A DNA stretch of 64,000 nucleotides from the NCBI GenBank assembly GCA_022984795.1, contig JALIHJ010000004.1, positions 278,853 through 342,852 on the forward strand, in the 5' to 3' direction. Source of the stretch: Fabrea salina (taxonomy: Eukaryota; Ciliophora; Heterotrichea; Heterotrichida; Fabreidae). The notes beneath the pieces were generated by a model, which was not told where the DNA came from, made no database searches, and saw nothing but the letters and a program-made list of their open reading frames with translations. The position numbers and the translations under genes were made by a program. This document shows positions 1 to 9,186 of the stretch, one piece after another. The stretch's first letter is position 1, and each line of letters opens with the position of its first letter.

Positions 1-454
1 TTTCAATGTGTTTCCCAGCAGCACTTGAGCACGCTGGGAACTTTGCAAGCATTAGTCTTTCGTATTCCCTGACGTAGTACTTAAGTAGTCTGTCTTCGTT
101 AGTGATTTGGAACAAGTCTTGGATTTTGAGTTGCCCAAGACGCTCTATGTAAATGGGCCTTCCTGACTTGTCAGTTTTGTGGTGCCCGTGTGGGTAAAAC
201 TTCCGCATTTCAACTACTTCTGGAAAACTGAACTCAAGTATGTGGTCTGTGCCGAACTCTTGGCGCCACTGCATGTACTTGTTGAACATGTCTAGGGCTT
301 TAGACACATCGAATTTCCTTGCACGCAAGAACCTCAGAAAAGCATGGTCGTCGTAGCGCACAGGGTCCAAGTTAAAGTGAGCTACGTTTTTTTTAAACTC
401 TTCAAGGGCTTGTTCTTGTACCTGCGTTAAGTTGCCCAAACAACCTGGTTTCAT
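1..454 (-). CDS. Sec14-like CRAL-TRIO lipid-transfer protein, C-terminus cut by window edge
   Basis: About 151 residues are visible from the ATG at 454; the frame is still open at base 1. The start resembles Sec14 proteins (PGCLGNLT followed by a Gln/Glu-rich helix), then the CRAL-TRIO N region RYDDHAFLRFLRARKFDV, and the opening of the lipid-binding domain (GRPIYIERLGQL). The family exchanges phosphatidylinositol and other lipids between membranes and regulates PI-kinase signalling. Only the N-terminal half is here, so substrate and any C-terminal GOLD domain cannot be judged. Confidence 0.85.
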   Translation of the reverse strand, partial: MKPGCLGNLTQVQEQALEEFKKNVAHFNLDPVRYDDHAFLRFLRARKFDVSKALDMFNKYMQWRQEFGTDHILEFSFPEVVEMRKFYPHGHHKTDKSGRPIYIERLGQLKIQDLFQITNEDRLLKYYVREYERLMLAKFPACSSAAGKHIE

Positions 455-463
455 TTATAAAAA

Positions 464-604
464 ATGTTGTGAGGAGGATTTTGTTTTGTGTTCCTGGGCG
501 GGTTCATACTGCAGCTACTGATTGACTTTTTAAACAAGTTAATTAAGAAAGAACCCCTCCAAGAGCCTAGACCTGTCGAAGAACCCTGTCAGAAATCTAA
601 ATGA
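464..604 (+). CDS. possible small membrane-anchored protein with in-frame TGA at codon 3
   Basis: The ATG lies 9 bases from the start codon of the Sec14-like gene on the other strand. Read with TGA as an amino acid, the frame gives 46 residues: a hydrophobic segment (GGFILQLLIDFL) followed by a polar Pro/Glu tail ending PCQKSK and a TGA stop. Without recoding only Met-Leu is made. No 15/16-nt GT..AG intron removes the TGA. It could be a base error, a recoded codon or no gene at all. The hydrophobic-polar layout is the only support. Confidence 0.25.
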
Positions 605-626
605 CAGTAACTGCTGGGTTTCTGAC
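588..626. other. hairpin, 8-bp perfect stem
   Basis: GTCAGAAA (588-595) and TTTCTGAC (619-626) are exact reverse complements across a 23-base loop. The stem overlaps the end of the possible small ORF at 464-604. It may act in 3'-end formation. The loop contains ATGA, but there is no apical stem of the length a SECIS element needs. Confidence 0.35.
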
Positions 627-683
627 AAGTGTAACAAGTGAAGACTGACTTTAAAGTTTGGGTTAGTCAGAGTTACTTAATAA

Positions 684-1112
684 CTAATACTCGTGCTTAG
701 AAGAGTAGTCTCTAGGACTTACAACTAGTCCTTTTCCCTTAGCAGCTCCTCTGTACACGCACTCAACGATGTCAATGAGTTCTTGTTTCTCGCTAAGTGT
801 GAAGTTGAGTTTGTAGTTGTTGCCAGTGCCAAAGTCCACCATGATGAGTTTGTTTCGGAAAAAGAACATTATAGTACAGGGGTCGTAAAGCTCGTACATA
901 GAGTTGAAGTCAGGCACTTCTGTGATGTCTACTAAGTAAAACACAGCGAAGTTCTGAAGGTCGTAAGCTACTGAGTAGATCAGTTCATCCATGTGCATGC
1001 AAGTGGAGTTGTAGTCGTGTCCAAACCTGATGACAACAACTTTGTCGTTTTCTCTGAGTATAGCTTGGTCTACCTCCCAGCCATTGTCCAAGTGAGGAAG
1101 CATGTAAGACAT
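684..1112 (-). CDS. TXNL4A: Dim1/TXNL4A, U5 snRNP 15-kDa thioredoxin-like protein
   Basis: 142 residues, the same length as human TXNL4A and yeast Dib1. Near-identical blocks include MSYMLPHL at the start, VVVIRFGHDY, YLVDITEVPDFNSMYELYDP, FFFRNK and the end GLVVSPRDYSSK. It has a thioredoxin fold without a CXXC active site and is a core component of the U4/U6.U5 tri-snRNP that holds the spliceosome before activation. Its ATG is one base from the stop of the upstream gene on the same strand, so its promoter or 5' end must lie inside that gene. Confidence 0.97.
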   Translation of the reverse strand: MSYMLPHLDNGWEVDQAILRENDKVVVIRFGHDYNSTCMHMDELIYSVAYDLQNFAVFYLVDITEVPDFNSMYELYDPCTIMFFFRNKLIMVDFGTGNNYKLNFTLSEKQELIDIVECVYRGAAKGKGLVVSPRDYSSKHEY

Positions 1113-1113
1113 T

Positions 1114-1950
1114 TTAGTATAATTTTCTTTTACTTAAAAAGACTTTACTAACTCCTTCACTTTTGTTTCTCTTTTTTTTAGTTTTAGGCAAGTCAAGTGA
1201 GTTTATGTCTGGGTCAAAATAAAACTCTTGGGAGAACTTGGACTGTGATGGAAACTCTAAGTGGAGTTTTTCGAACTTAGAACTGGTGGAGTGGTAAGCT
1301 TTTTCCAGAGTTTCTAGAATGAGTGTGTTTCTTTTAAGGTTTTCTTGGAAGTCAGTTCTAACCGACTTAGTAGTTGGCAGCTTAGTGGGCGGGCTAGTTT
1401 TGTTTTCAAGTTTGCTTAGTTGTTGTTTTAGTTGTAAGTTTTCTTGTTGGAGAGTTCTGATTTCTTTGTTTTCAGAAGACAGTTTTTTGTTTTTTTGTTT
1501 GAGTTTGCTGATTTCAGTCTTTAGTTGTTCAAAGTGGGTTTTGTATTCATTTTGGAGGTTAATCATTTCTTGGCGGATTTCGTGGTCTGAGTCTTGACTT
1601 TTTTCTTTGGAGGCTTCACTGACTTGGGACTCTTCTTCAGAAATTAACTTTTCAGTGATGTCCCTAACTTTGTCTTTGTACTTTTGTTGTTCGTAAAAAG
1701 TCCCGCTTGTGTTGCAGCTGTTGATCTGCACACTAGAAGTGTGGACTGAAAAGGGTTTTTCAGGTATTTCTGTGAGGGGCATGTCTGGTCTTTGTTGGGA
1801 GTTCCAGTCTTTAAGGCGTTTGTCAAGTTCGAGTTTCTTTATTTGGTTCTTTTGGTTGAGTTGGTGGCTTTGCTGTACGAGTTGGCGGCTTTTGGCAAGG
1901 GCTTCGTCGAGGTTAGGAATCTTTGTGTTTTCTGTATTTAAAGGTTTCAT
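1114..1950 (-). CDS. coiled-coil protein of unknown function
   Basis: 278 residues from the ATG at 1950. This start is preferred to an in-frame ATG at 1989 because the divergent gene starts at 1963. The first 60 residues are polar. A long heptad-type coiled coil runs from about residue 105 to 190 (blocks such as LQQENLQLKQQLSKLE), and the tail is basic (KTKKKRNK). No family is recognised; it may be structural or cytoskeletal. It ends one base before the Dim1 start. Confidence 0.75.
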   Translation of the reverse strand: MKPLNTENTKIPNLDEALAKSRQLVQQSHQLNQKNQIKKLELDKRLKDWNSQQRPDMPLTEIPEKPFSVHTSSVQINSCNTSGTFYEQQKYKDKVRDITEKLISEEESQVSEASKEKSQDSDHEIRQEMINLQNEYKTHFEQLKTEISKLKQKNKKLSSENKEIRTLQQENLQLKQQLSKLENKTSPPTKLPTTKSVRTDFQENLKRNTLILETLEKAYHSTSSKFEKLHLEFPSQSKFSQEFYFDPDINSLDLPKTKKKRNKSEGVSKVFLSKRKLY

Positions 1951-1962
1951 GCCAAGTATTAA

Positions 1963-2529
1963 ATGGATACCTTTTGCGCCAATCCTCACTGCAAAGGAGC
2001 TGAGTACTTATGCCCCTGCAAGAAGTCTCTTTTCTACATCTGTGACTGCAAGAAAGTACGCTCCAAACATATGGAACACGGGCCTAAAACCATTCCTTAC
2101 AAACAAGTAATAAACTATCTGTCAGCACTAGAACAGAAGTGTTTTGAACAGAAACAAAGCTTAATCAAGAAAACAAACGACTACATCAAAAGTGTTTTGC
2201 AGACTTCTCAAACAATCCAAAGGAACTTAAAAAACATCCGAAAGTTCTGTACAGACTTAAAGCAACAACTCACTTGCATTTCTACTAGGGCTCAATGCTT
2301 CAACTCTAAGTTCGGCGACTTCCGCAAGAAAAAACTTAAGTTAGAAACTGAAAAAGCTGTTTGTTTCCAAGTACACTACTTCAACCCTTTGTTTGGAATT
2401 GAAAAACTGTACCCAAAAGACTTCGAAAGACTCAAAGTTACTTGGGGTGGAACTTCAACACTCCAAGTTCCTTCAAAGTTTACAGCCAGAAAAACCCTTC
2501 CAAACTTCATCGAAAGATTTCTCATTTAA
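1963..2529 (+). CDS. small Cys-rich (B-box-like) zinc-binding protein with helical region
   Basis: 188 residues. The N-terminus holds closely spaced ligands (C5, C10, C17, C19, C27, C29, then H36 and H39), spaced like a B-box or similar treble-clef zinc site. A Lys/Gln-rich helical region follows, residues ~45-130. The last 60 residues are not recognisable. The start is 12 bases from the divergent coiled-coil gene, so both must share one tiny promoter. Function unknown. Confidence 0.75.
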   Translation: MDTFCANPHCKGAEYLCPCKKSLFYICDCKKVRSKHMEHGPKTIPYKQVINYLSALEQKCFEQKQSLIKKTNDYIKSVLQTSQTIQRNLKNIRKFCTDLKQQLTCISTRAQCFNSKFGDFRKKKLKLETEKAVCFQVHYFNPLFGIEKLYPKDFERLKVTWGGTSTLQVPSKFTARKTLPNFIERFLI

Positions 2530-2593
2530 GTTGAGTCAATTCTCAGATGATAATAATTAGTATTACTTAAAAGTTCTTCATGCTAAGTAAATC

Positions 2594-3118
2594 TTACATT
2601 TGTTCAAAGTCTTCGTAACTAATCTGGCCGTTGGTGTCTATATTAGCTAACTCAAACATTTCGTTGACTTCGTTTTCGTTAACAGTGACTTCAAGTTTGC
2701 TTTGCAAAGCACTTTTGATCTCACTTACAGTGGTTTGTCCCTTTTCTCTTTTGTCAAAGATTTTAAAAGTGTCTTTGATTTCCTGTTCTCGGCCTCCAGA
2801 GTGGTACCTTCTAGTGACTATCCCCAAGAGTTCGTTCCACTCCAAAAAGTTGCGTCGGGGGTCAATGTTGTTGTTGAGCAGCTCTTGCTCAAACTCTTTG
2901 CTAGTCATCCGCCAGAACCCGAAGTTCCATAGAATCCCTCTGACGTAGTTCATCTGGATAACTCCTGGTTGGTCCTCTGTTTCGTACAACTTAACTGCTG
3001 TGCTCAAGTCATCTACCTACTTAGGAGTTACTAAGTACTCTGGCAACTTAGGTGCTTGCTTCGTAGTGCTTTTTGAGCTTTGGTTAGTGTTTTTGCTCCT
3101 AATGAAGTTGCGGGCCAT
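2594..3118 (-). CDS. EF-hand (calmodulin-like) protein, one 15-nt intron
   Basis: 169 residues after removing the intron 3017-3031 (sense GTAACTCCTAAGTAG). The splice joins ..LPEYL to VDDLSTAVKLYETED and restores one frame. EF-hand-like helices run through the protein. The last loop (IDTNGQISYEDF) has good ligands, while the earlier ones are degenerate (DKREKGQTTVSEI). It ends at Met in EDFEQM, so no C-terminal lobe follows. The N-terminal 30 residues are basic and polar. It is a calcium sensor of calmodulin/centrin type; the exact subfamily is not clear. Confidence 0.85.
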
Positions 3119-3146
3119 TGCAGTTATTTTAATTTAAGTTAAGAAA

Positions 3147-3788
3147 TTAATATTTACACACCAAGTAACCAAAGCAAGACTTTTTTCGGAGCTGCTTAAC
3201 CAGTCTAGCTACACAGGGGTTAAGTTGTGCGCACCTTTCAATGACTTGGGGTTCCCACTCTAAGTTGAGAACTAGGAACCTAAAAACGTCCACATAGCCC
3301 CACCTAGCTGCTACTTCCAAAGCAGTTTCTGTTTCGTCTTCCAGCACAGAGCTTACTCTGTGGTCAGCTCCTTTTTGAACTAAAAACTTAACTACTTGCA
3401 AGAGTCCGTGCTTAGCTGCTACGTAAAGCAAGGTTTGTCCTTGGAAGTTGCGTCTGTTGAGTAAACTCAAAGGATGGGTGTTAGAAATATACTTAGCGTA
3501 AACATCTTCTTCAAGGTCTTCTTGGAGTTGTTTGAGGTCGTGGGGAGTTCCACGACAGGCACACTCAAATACCCTAAACTCGCGTCTTGAGTCAAGCAAA
3601 GCCAGTGCAAACTCAGAAAAAGGCTTTGGTGAAGAGTCTTTAGGGAACTGGTGGATCTCTGAAAGCAGTGAGTTTAAGTCAGAGTGAAGAGTCACTTCGT
3701 GGGTTCTAAACAAGTAAATTGCTTTGATAACATTCCTAAGCAAAACCCATCTGTTCTTTCTAGGCTTTTGAACAGTGCACTCAGACAT
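3147..3788 (-). CDS. ankyrin-repeat protein
   Basis: 213 residues. Two ankyrin repeats are clear at ~residues 115-180: GQTLLYVAAKHGLLQVVKFL with VQKGAD, and ETALEVAARWGYVDVFRFL. An unrecognised N-terminal helical part (~100 residues) and a short basic, Cys-containing tail flank them. Such proteins are usually protein-binding scaffolds; no partner can be named. Confidence 0.8.
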   Translation of the reverse strand: MSECTVQKPRKNRWVLLRNVIKAIYLFRTHEVTLHSDLNSLLSEIHQFPKDSSPKPFSEFALALLDSRREFRVFECACRGTPHDLKQLQEDLEEDVYAKYISNTHPLSLLNRRNFQGQTLLYVAAKHGLLQVVKFLVQKGADHRVSSVLEDETETALEVAARWGYVDVFRFLVLNLEWEPQVIERCAQLNPCVARLVKQLRKKSCFGYLVCKY

Positions 3789-3843
3789 CTATAAATAGGA
3801 GAAAATTTAAGCAACCATCCCTACCAACTTTATAATTAAGCAT

Positions 3844-4290
3844 CTAAACAGCTTGAGACATAGTTCCTTCTTTTTTGACTTGTCCGAGTAAACTCTTGTG
3901 GATGTGAGGAATCACTCCTCCTCCTGCAATCGTGGCTTTAATCAGTGAGTCAAGTTCTTCGTCGCCCCGGATAGCCAACTGCAAGTGCCTAGGAGTGATT
4001 CTTTTCACCTTCATGTCTTTGCTGGCGTTGCCTGCGAGTTCCAGCACTTCGGCAGTCAAGTACTCCATCACGGCAGCTGCGTACACAGCCGCAGTTCCTC
4101 CTACTCTCTGAGCCGCACTCATTCTTTCTTTTAAAAAGCGGTGGAGTCTCCCCACTGGAAACTGCAGACCTGCCCTTATGGAGCGTGACTTTGGAGTAGT
4201 TTTAGTTTTGACTGGCACTGCTTTGCCTCCTTTGCCGCCTTTGCCACCTTTCCCGCCTTTTGTTTTTGCAACCTATTTAGCACTTACCAT
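3844..4290 (-). CDS. H2AZ: histone H2A.Z, intron directly after the start codon
   Basis: 143 residues after removal of the 15-nt intron 4273-4287 (GTAAGTGCTAAATAG), which splits ATG from the next codon. The exon behind it supplies a Gly-Gly-Lys repeat tail ([13 protein letters not shown]), the likely acetylation target. The core carries H2A.Z hallmarks: [34 protein letters not shown] and [12 protein letters not shown]. This replacement variant marks promoters and active chromatin. Canonical H2A lies at 11476-11874. Confidence 0.96.
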
Positions 4291-4323
4291 TTTTAAATTA
4301 CAAAGCTAGTCTGAAGTTTTAGG

Positions 4324-5319
4324 TTAAATCCTTATAGTGCTGTTGAGGTAACCAGTAGAAGGCACCATAACTGTTGTATATACTGAAGTGGGGTTCAGCA
4401 CTGGGAAAGTTGACAGTACCTTAAAAAGGTCTTCAGGCTCCAAGTTTTCTTGCCCGATTGACTCCAGCATGTCAATAGCAGTTTGCCTGCGTTTGTTGTC
4501 TCTCGCAGGTTCTTCTTCCCAGTGGTCGTAGTTAGTCTGAACTAAGTACCATTTGTCTTCTGTAAGAGGCCAGTAGTCTTCATAAATAAACCTGCCTCTT
4601 GTAATCACACTCCCGTGGGTCTCTACGTCTCCTAAAATGTAGTAAGAAGGAGCTGTGACTTGGGTGTGCTCCAAAAAGTCCACTACTTCTTCGTAGGTGT
4701 TTAGGTTTGTCAAAGCTTTCCGGATCTGCCAAAGGTCCCCTTTGAACCCCATCATGAGAGCTAAGTTGTTCAGCCACCTTTCGTCGTTGTTTCTTTGGTT
4801 GAGACTCACACTGAACACTCCTGGCTTCATTCCAGTGCAAACTCCTAAGTACCAAGCAAACCCTGTGATCTTGAACAGCAGCTTTCCTTGTTGGTAAACG
4901 TCAATGTTCACTGTGGTCCTCCGCAAAAAGTCCTCAATGTCGTAGTCAAGGTTTCTGGCGTGCACAATAGTTCCGTTCTTCATTCGGGCAACAATTGAAG
5001 TGCAGTAAGCATTGTACTCGTACATGTAGTTGAGGAACACTGCTTCGTTGTAAGTGATGTTAGCAGCCTGCGCCAAACCCCTGAGTTCTAGCTTGAACTC
5101 TTCGTCTAAGTAGCCCAAGTCCAGCAACTTAGGGAGTGAGTCTAACTTTTCAGGAGAACCGTAGTGCTCCACGTAGTAGTCAGAGAGCTGTTTTATAGTG
5201 CTTGCAAAAGGCTTTTGGATGTGGACCCAGCGAGTTTCAGGAGGGTCATCTAAGTTGAGGTTAAAAGTTTGGGGAATTTTGTCTGCGAAAGCAAAAGCCA
5301 AAAACACTAGCCACCACAT
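4324..5319 (-). CDS. N-acylethanolamine-hydrolysing acid amidase / acid ceramidase family
   Basis: 331 residues with an N-terminal signal peptide (WWLVFLAFAFA). The Ntn-hydrolase nucleophile is Cys106 in NAYCTSIVARMKNGT, where autocleavage would release the N-terminal chain. HARNLDYD, GVCTGMKPGVFSVSLNQR and VQTNYDHW are family signatures, and it ends with VYTTVM as ASAH1/NAAA do. Secreted or lysosomal lipid amidase cleaving ceramides or N-acylethanolamines; which one cannot be told from sequence. Confidence 0.93.
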   Translation of the reverse strand: MWWLVFLAFAFADKIPQTFNLNLDDPPETRWVHIQKPFASTIKQLSDYYVEHYGSPEKLDSLPKLLDLGYLDEEFKLELRGLAQAANITYNEAVFLNYMYEYNAYCTSIVARMKNGTIVHARNLDYDIEDFLRRTTVNIDVYQQGKLLFKITGFAWYLGVCTGMKPGVFSVSLNQRNNDERWLNNLALMMGFKGDLWQIRKALTNLNTYEEVVDFLEHTQVTAPSYYILGDVETHGSVITRGRFIYEDYWPLTEDKWYLVQTNYDHWEEEPARDNKRRQTAIDMLESIGQENLEPEDLFKVLSTFPVLNPTSVYTTVMVPSTGYLNSTIRI

Positions 5320-5343
5320 TTACCGAACTGGTACAATAAAAGC

Positions 5344-6840
5344 ATGGTTTTTTCGAAGCTCAGAAGAATAATTCAAGAATGGGGCATTAAAGCCCAACTT
5401 GAAGGATTTTTGATTTTGACGGTAACGTTGAGCACATTGATCTTTCTTTTAATGACGATGGGAGAAGTTCAATGGTACAAATCCCAGATTGAAGCTGAAA
5501 CAAAGGACATAATTGAGTCAAGGATCAAAAGCACGACAAAAACTCTACTGCAAGTAAGAGAACTCAATGTAAAGAACTTTTTTGAAAGTAAAGTAAACTT
5601 TTTAAACACTTACAAGCAACTGTTCAATGGCACATGAATCGTGTGAAGAAGAACCTACATGGCATGAAGATTATGAAAAAGCCGAATGTGGAGTCTTCTA
5701 CATCAGCAGTCTAGTTGACGAAAGTACAAATGCCACAGACCAAGCAAAAAATTTCCACTGAAGCATGCGATGCTATTCAAAAAGGACTGACTCCACAAGT
5801 TGATAAGTTTTTTGTTGGCTTTGAAAATGGGCTACTGTATCTTTACCCTGGAGATGAGGATAGAAGGAGATGAATTGATTCCAATAGAAAGGGAATGGTA
5901 CTACGGATCCATAAACGAAAAAAACGACACTTACAATATAACTGAACCCTACGGAACTTATGAAGACGAAGAAAAACTTGTAATTACCCTTTCTAGTAGA
6001 ATAGATCAAGATAAAGTTGCTGGAATAGACATTAAACTAAAAGAACTCGAAGATTTCTTAAGTGTAGAGCCTTACTGGTTTCCCAGGTCACTTAAAGAAG
6101 AACTAAAAGAAATCCAAACTTTTGAAGATGAAAACTGGGTATTTGAAATGCTTGTAAGTGAAAGAGGCCTTATAGTTACCAACCCTTCCAAAGTCAGCAA
6201 CGCAACCTCAGTTGACGAACTCAATGAAAGATTCAATTCAACTAACTTCAACAAAAACTGCACTGACATGGATGATTACCAATATGGCCAGAAGAACGTG
6301 GCTTACGAAGAAAAAGACTACAAGGTCATTTGCAAGGAAGTTAAGTTCCCTAACTACACCTACTACTACTTACTACTAGTTAACCAAACAAAAATAGAAG
6401 AAAAGTACAACAAGATCATAGAAGGCAACAACTACCTAAACACAAGTTTCTACTCAGTACTGGCAGTTATAGTCTTCTTGTTGCTTTTAATGGTGCTCCT
6501 AATATACTGGATAGTGGGAAACATCGTTAGGGAACTTGAAATAGTGCAGAAAATCCTTGAAAAAATGATTAAAGGAGGACTGTTTGGGAAACTTACAAGT
6601 GACTTACGCGGAGATGAATTCGAAGAACTGAAAAACGGAGTCCCTGACTTAGTTGAGTCAATTAAGTACAAAATAACCCAAATCAACCAACAAGAAGACG
6701 CCTTCCAAAGGTTTCGCTGGAGAGTGACTAGACCAAGTGATGAAATGTTATACGACAACTGGGAAACCACCATCTACTCCCGCAACGAGCTACGACTGGA
6801 CTACCGTTCTATCCGCAAAGTTATCCAAGAAATTAACTAA
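5344..6840 (+). pseudogene. dCache-HAMP transmembrane receptor, frame broken by three +1 shifts
   Basis: The pieces read as one ~497-residue receptor. A transmembrane helix (ILTVTLSTLIFLLMT) starts it. An extracellular double-Cache region follows (FVGFENGLLYLYPG, EREWYYGSINEK, ITEPYGTYEDEEKLVITLS), then a second transmembrane segment (VLAVIVFLLLLMVLLIYWIV) and a HAMP-like linker. Little more than 100 residues lie beyond TM2, with no kinase, cyclase or methyl-accepting domain. The frame must move by +1 three times: before the TGA at 5635-5637, around the six-A run 5746-5751, and before the TGA at 5871-5873. No 15/16-nt intron with the usual features explains them. Assembly insertions, a decaying gene or recoding are possible. 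Confidence 0.75.
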
Positions 6841-8382
6841 CTACTGTTTAAGCAATTTATAAATTAAGAAGTTGCACCTTGCCAGAACAAATTCTTCAGA
6901 CTGGACTCCGGGTTTGGTGAACTCTAGAGTCTTTTTGGTTTTTATGTTTGTGAGTGCTTCTAAAAGGGCCAAGTCATCTGTGAGTTTCCAGTTACTAGTT
7001 TCTTGGACCTTGAGTTTCTTTAGTTTACTGAGTTTTTGTGACTTAGTTAATTGACCAAACTTAGCAAGAGCTCTGGTGATACTTGCAAGTGTTTTGAGTT
7101 TCTGGAAGTCCAAAGTAGCTTCTCCAAGCATTATATCTGTTGCGTTTAACTTGGAAGCTTCAGTTAAAGCAGTGAAGAGTTCTAAGTAATGTTTTTGTTT
7201 AGACAGGAGTTTTTGGAAGTTTTGGCCAAGAGTGCAGGAAACCTCCACAATTAACGCAAAGAAACTGCTGTAGTTATGCATTGCTTCTTTGGAAATAAGG
7301 TCTTTCTTTCTAGTAATCAAATGCTCAGGCTCGTAAAAAAGGTGCAGTAAAAGTTCGTTTTTCTTTTCAAAAGGAACTTTGAGCTCCCTGTGTCTTTTAG
7401 CTGCTTTTTTAGGAGGAGAACTTTGAGTTGTGTTAGGTCTTTTAAGCGGAAGGTTTAGTTTCTGGTGGAACTTTTCTAAGCTTTTGAAGGAGAAGTGCTT
7501 AAGGAAGTACTTAGTTTCTACTGAGTGTTCTTTTTCCCACCTTACTAAGTAAAAGTCTTTGTTAAATACTTGCTTGTAGGAAATTATTTCTTTGAGTTGG
7601 GGTTCAGCCAAGGTAGACTTGGGGAACTTAGCAAACTGCTCTTCTTCTACCCACAAAGTGTAGTGGGGCGAAAACCCAAGGTACCTTACAAGGCAGCTTC
7701 GGTTGGGCTTGACACTGTAAACATTAGCTACTTGGAGGCACTCGTTTCTGCATAAACAACAAAACCCGAAGTAGGGCCTCTTAGCTAGTTCAGGTTCACA
7801 GGAAACGTGGAACTTGGACAAGCACCTACTGCATTTGGTGCTTTGACTGCTTAGTTGGCTAAAACACTTCTAAGTAAGAGTTACCATGCAGTTCTTAGTG
7901 CACACAAAGCACCTTTGGTTATTAGGTAGACAGGAACTGTGGTAAGCTCTTTTGCAGTAGTTGCAAGTTAAGTTTGGAGATTCCAGTCTGCACAAGAAGC
8001 AGTTTGTGAAAAAAGAACCCTTGAAGTAGTTTACAGTTGGAAACACAGAAGGCAGCTTGTAAAGCGACTTTATGGGAGGCAGAATTATTTTTCTTTCAGA
8101 TTGGAAGAGTTCTTTGCAGTCTATTTGGAGAGGAAAGTTAAGTTCTGGGCTTATTCTGGGAGTTTGTGAGCTTTCAAAGTAACTTACGGAACTTGGAGTG
8201 TTAAGGGCTAATATGTCCAAGGGGGGCTTTTCTAAAGGGGAGTCTTTAATGGAGTAGGCCAAAGGAAGTAGAGGTTTCAGAGTCACTTCAAAGTGGTGCA
8301 AGTCATTAGGATTCAGAACTTTTTCCAGAATAGAAAAGTCAACTATTTGGAACCAGCTGTCAATAGATATACTTTTGCCCAT
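6841..8382 (-). CDS. PHD-finger and tandem-chromodomain-like chromatin protein
   Basis: 508 residues after removing the intron 7870-7884 (GTAACTCTTACTTAG), which sits between two halves of a Cys-rich region. Joined, it shows a PHD finger (CFLCRLESPNLTCNYCKRAYH..C) and a second one (CSRCLSKFHVSCE ... FCCLCRNEC). Two chromodomain-like segments follow (CLVRYLGFSPHYTLWVEE and DFYLVRWEKEH), arranged as in CHD3/4 N-termini but without a helicase. The C-terminal half is helical and basic. Probably a histone-mark reader; the chromodomain call is weaker than the PHD call. Confidence 0.8.
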
Positions 8383-8409
8383 TTATATAGTGATTAATCA
8401 TTTATAGTA

Positions 8410-9183
8410 ATGGCTTACGAAACTAACTTTGAGAAGTTCTTGATGCTAATTATAACGGGAATAACTAACTTTGCTTCGCTCCCGGGACTCTACATACTGT
8501 ACCACAAAGGGATGTTTCTTCACTTCCATATAGGAATGTTCACTATGGCAACTTCGTTTCTTTACCACTCACTTGAAGCGGTGCAGTGGGAGCAACTCTA
8601 CCTGAACCAAGGAGGCTGGCACAAACTAGACAATATAGGGTCGATCTTGTGCTTCATACTGTTGATGGTTTACTGGATGGATAACTTACAAAAGAAAAAG
8701 GGGAACATTTATCACTCCAAAAACACCTGCACTACTGATATCCACCTTATCATGGGAGGGACTGCTTTAACTTTGACCATGCAGGCCAAGCACCCCTGGC
8801 TTATCGAAAACACGGTAGTTCCTATCCTGGTGTTTTTGGTTTTACTTCTGATTAAGCTGGCTGTAGTAGGAACCAGTCGGCTCAATAAAAGGTTCTTCTT
8901 CAAAGGAATGCTTTTCATGGGGTTTGGAGTGATGTGCTTTGTAAGGGGCTTAGACGACCAAACTGATTACTTAAGGTTCTGGCACGGGTGCTGGCACTGT
9001 GGAGTTGGACTCAGCAGTTTCTATTTGTGGCAAAGCATCGACAAAGACAGGGAACTCAAGGGGTTCAAAGTAGCTAAGTACAAAAAGCAGAAGCGCTATA
9101 AGTTCTTGCCGGTGCTGAAGAACTTAGTGACTTTCAGGTTCTTCACCGATGTGCCTGAAAAGCCTGAAATAAACAAAGTTTAA
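8410..9183 (+). CDS. multi-pass membrane protein of the TMEM8/myomaker (CREST) family
   Basis: 257 residues with about seven hydrophobic segments. The CREST superfamily metal-site pattern is visible: H and S in FLYHSLEA, D in HKLDNIGSI and HxxxH in FWHGCWHCGVG. These match TMEM8/DUF3522 proteins, relatives of alkaline ceramidases and adiponectin receptors, which are predicted zinc-dependent lipid hydrolases. The C-terminal ~50 residues are basic and cytosolic. Substrate unknown. Confidence 0.8.
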   Translation: MAYETNFEKFLMLIITGITNFASLPGLYILYHKGMFLHFHIGMFTMATSFLYHSLEAVQWEQLYLNQGGWHKLDNIGSILCFILLMVYWMDNLQKKKGNIYHSKNTCTTDIHLIMGGTALTLTMQAKHPWLIENTVVPILVFLVLLLIKLAVVGTSRLNKRFFFKGMLFMGFGVMCFVRGLDDQTDYLRFWHGCWHCGVGLSSFYLWQSIDKDRELKGFKVAKYKKQKRYKFLPVLKNLVTFRFFTDVPEKPEINKV

Positions 9184-9186
9184 TGA

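Noticed and set aside
5709-5724. 16-nt GT..AG segment (GTCTAGTTGACGAAAG) that could fix the second frame break of the dCache gene
   Set aside because: It removes well-formed dCache sequence (ISSLVDES), begins GTC and does not resemble the other introns; the six-A run gives a simpler fix.
5724-5738. 15-nt GT..AG segment inside the dCache gene
   Set aside because: Removal would not change frame, the segment is open, and position 10 is C, not A as in all twelve supported 15-nt introns.
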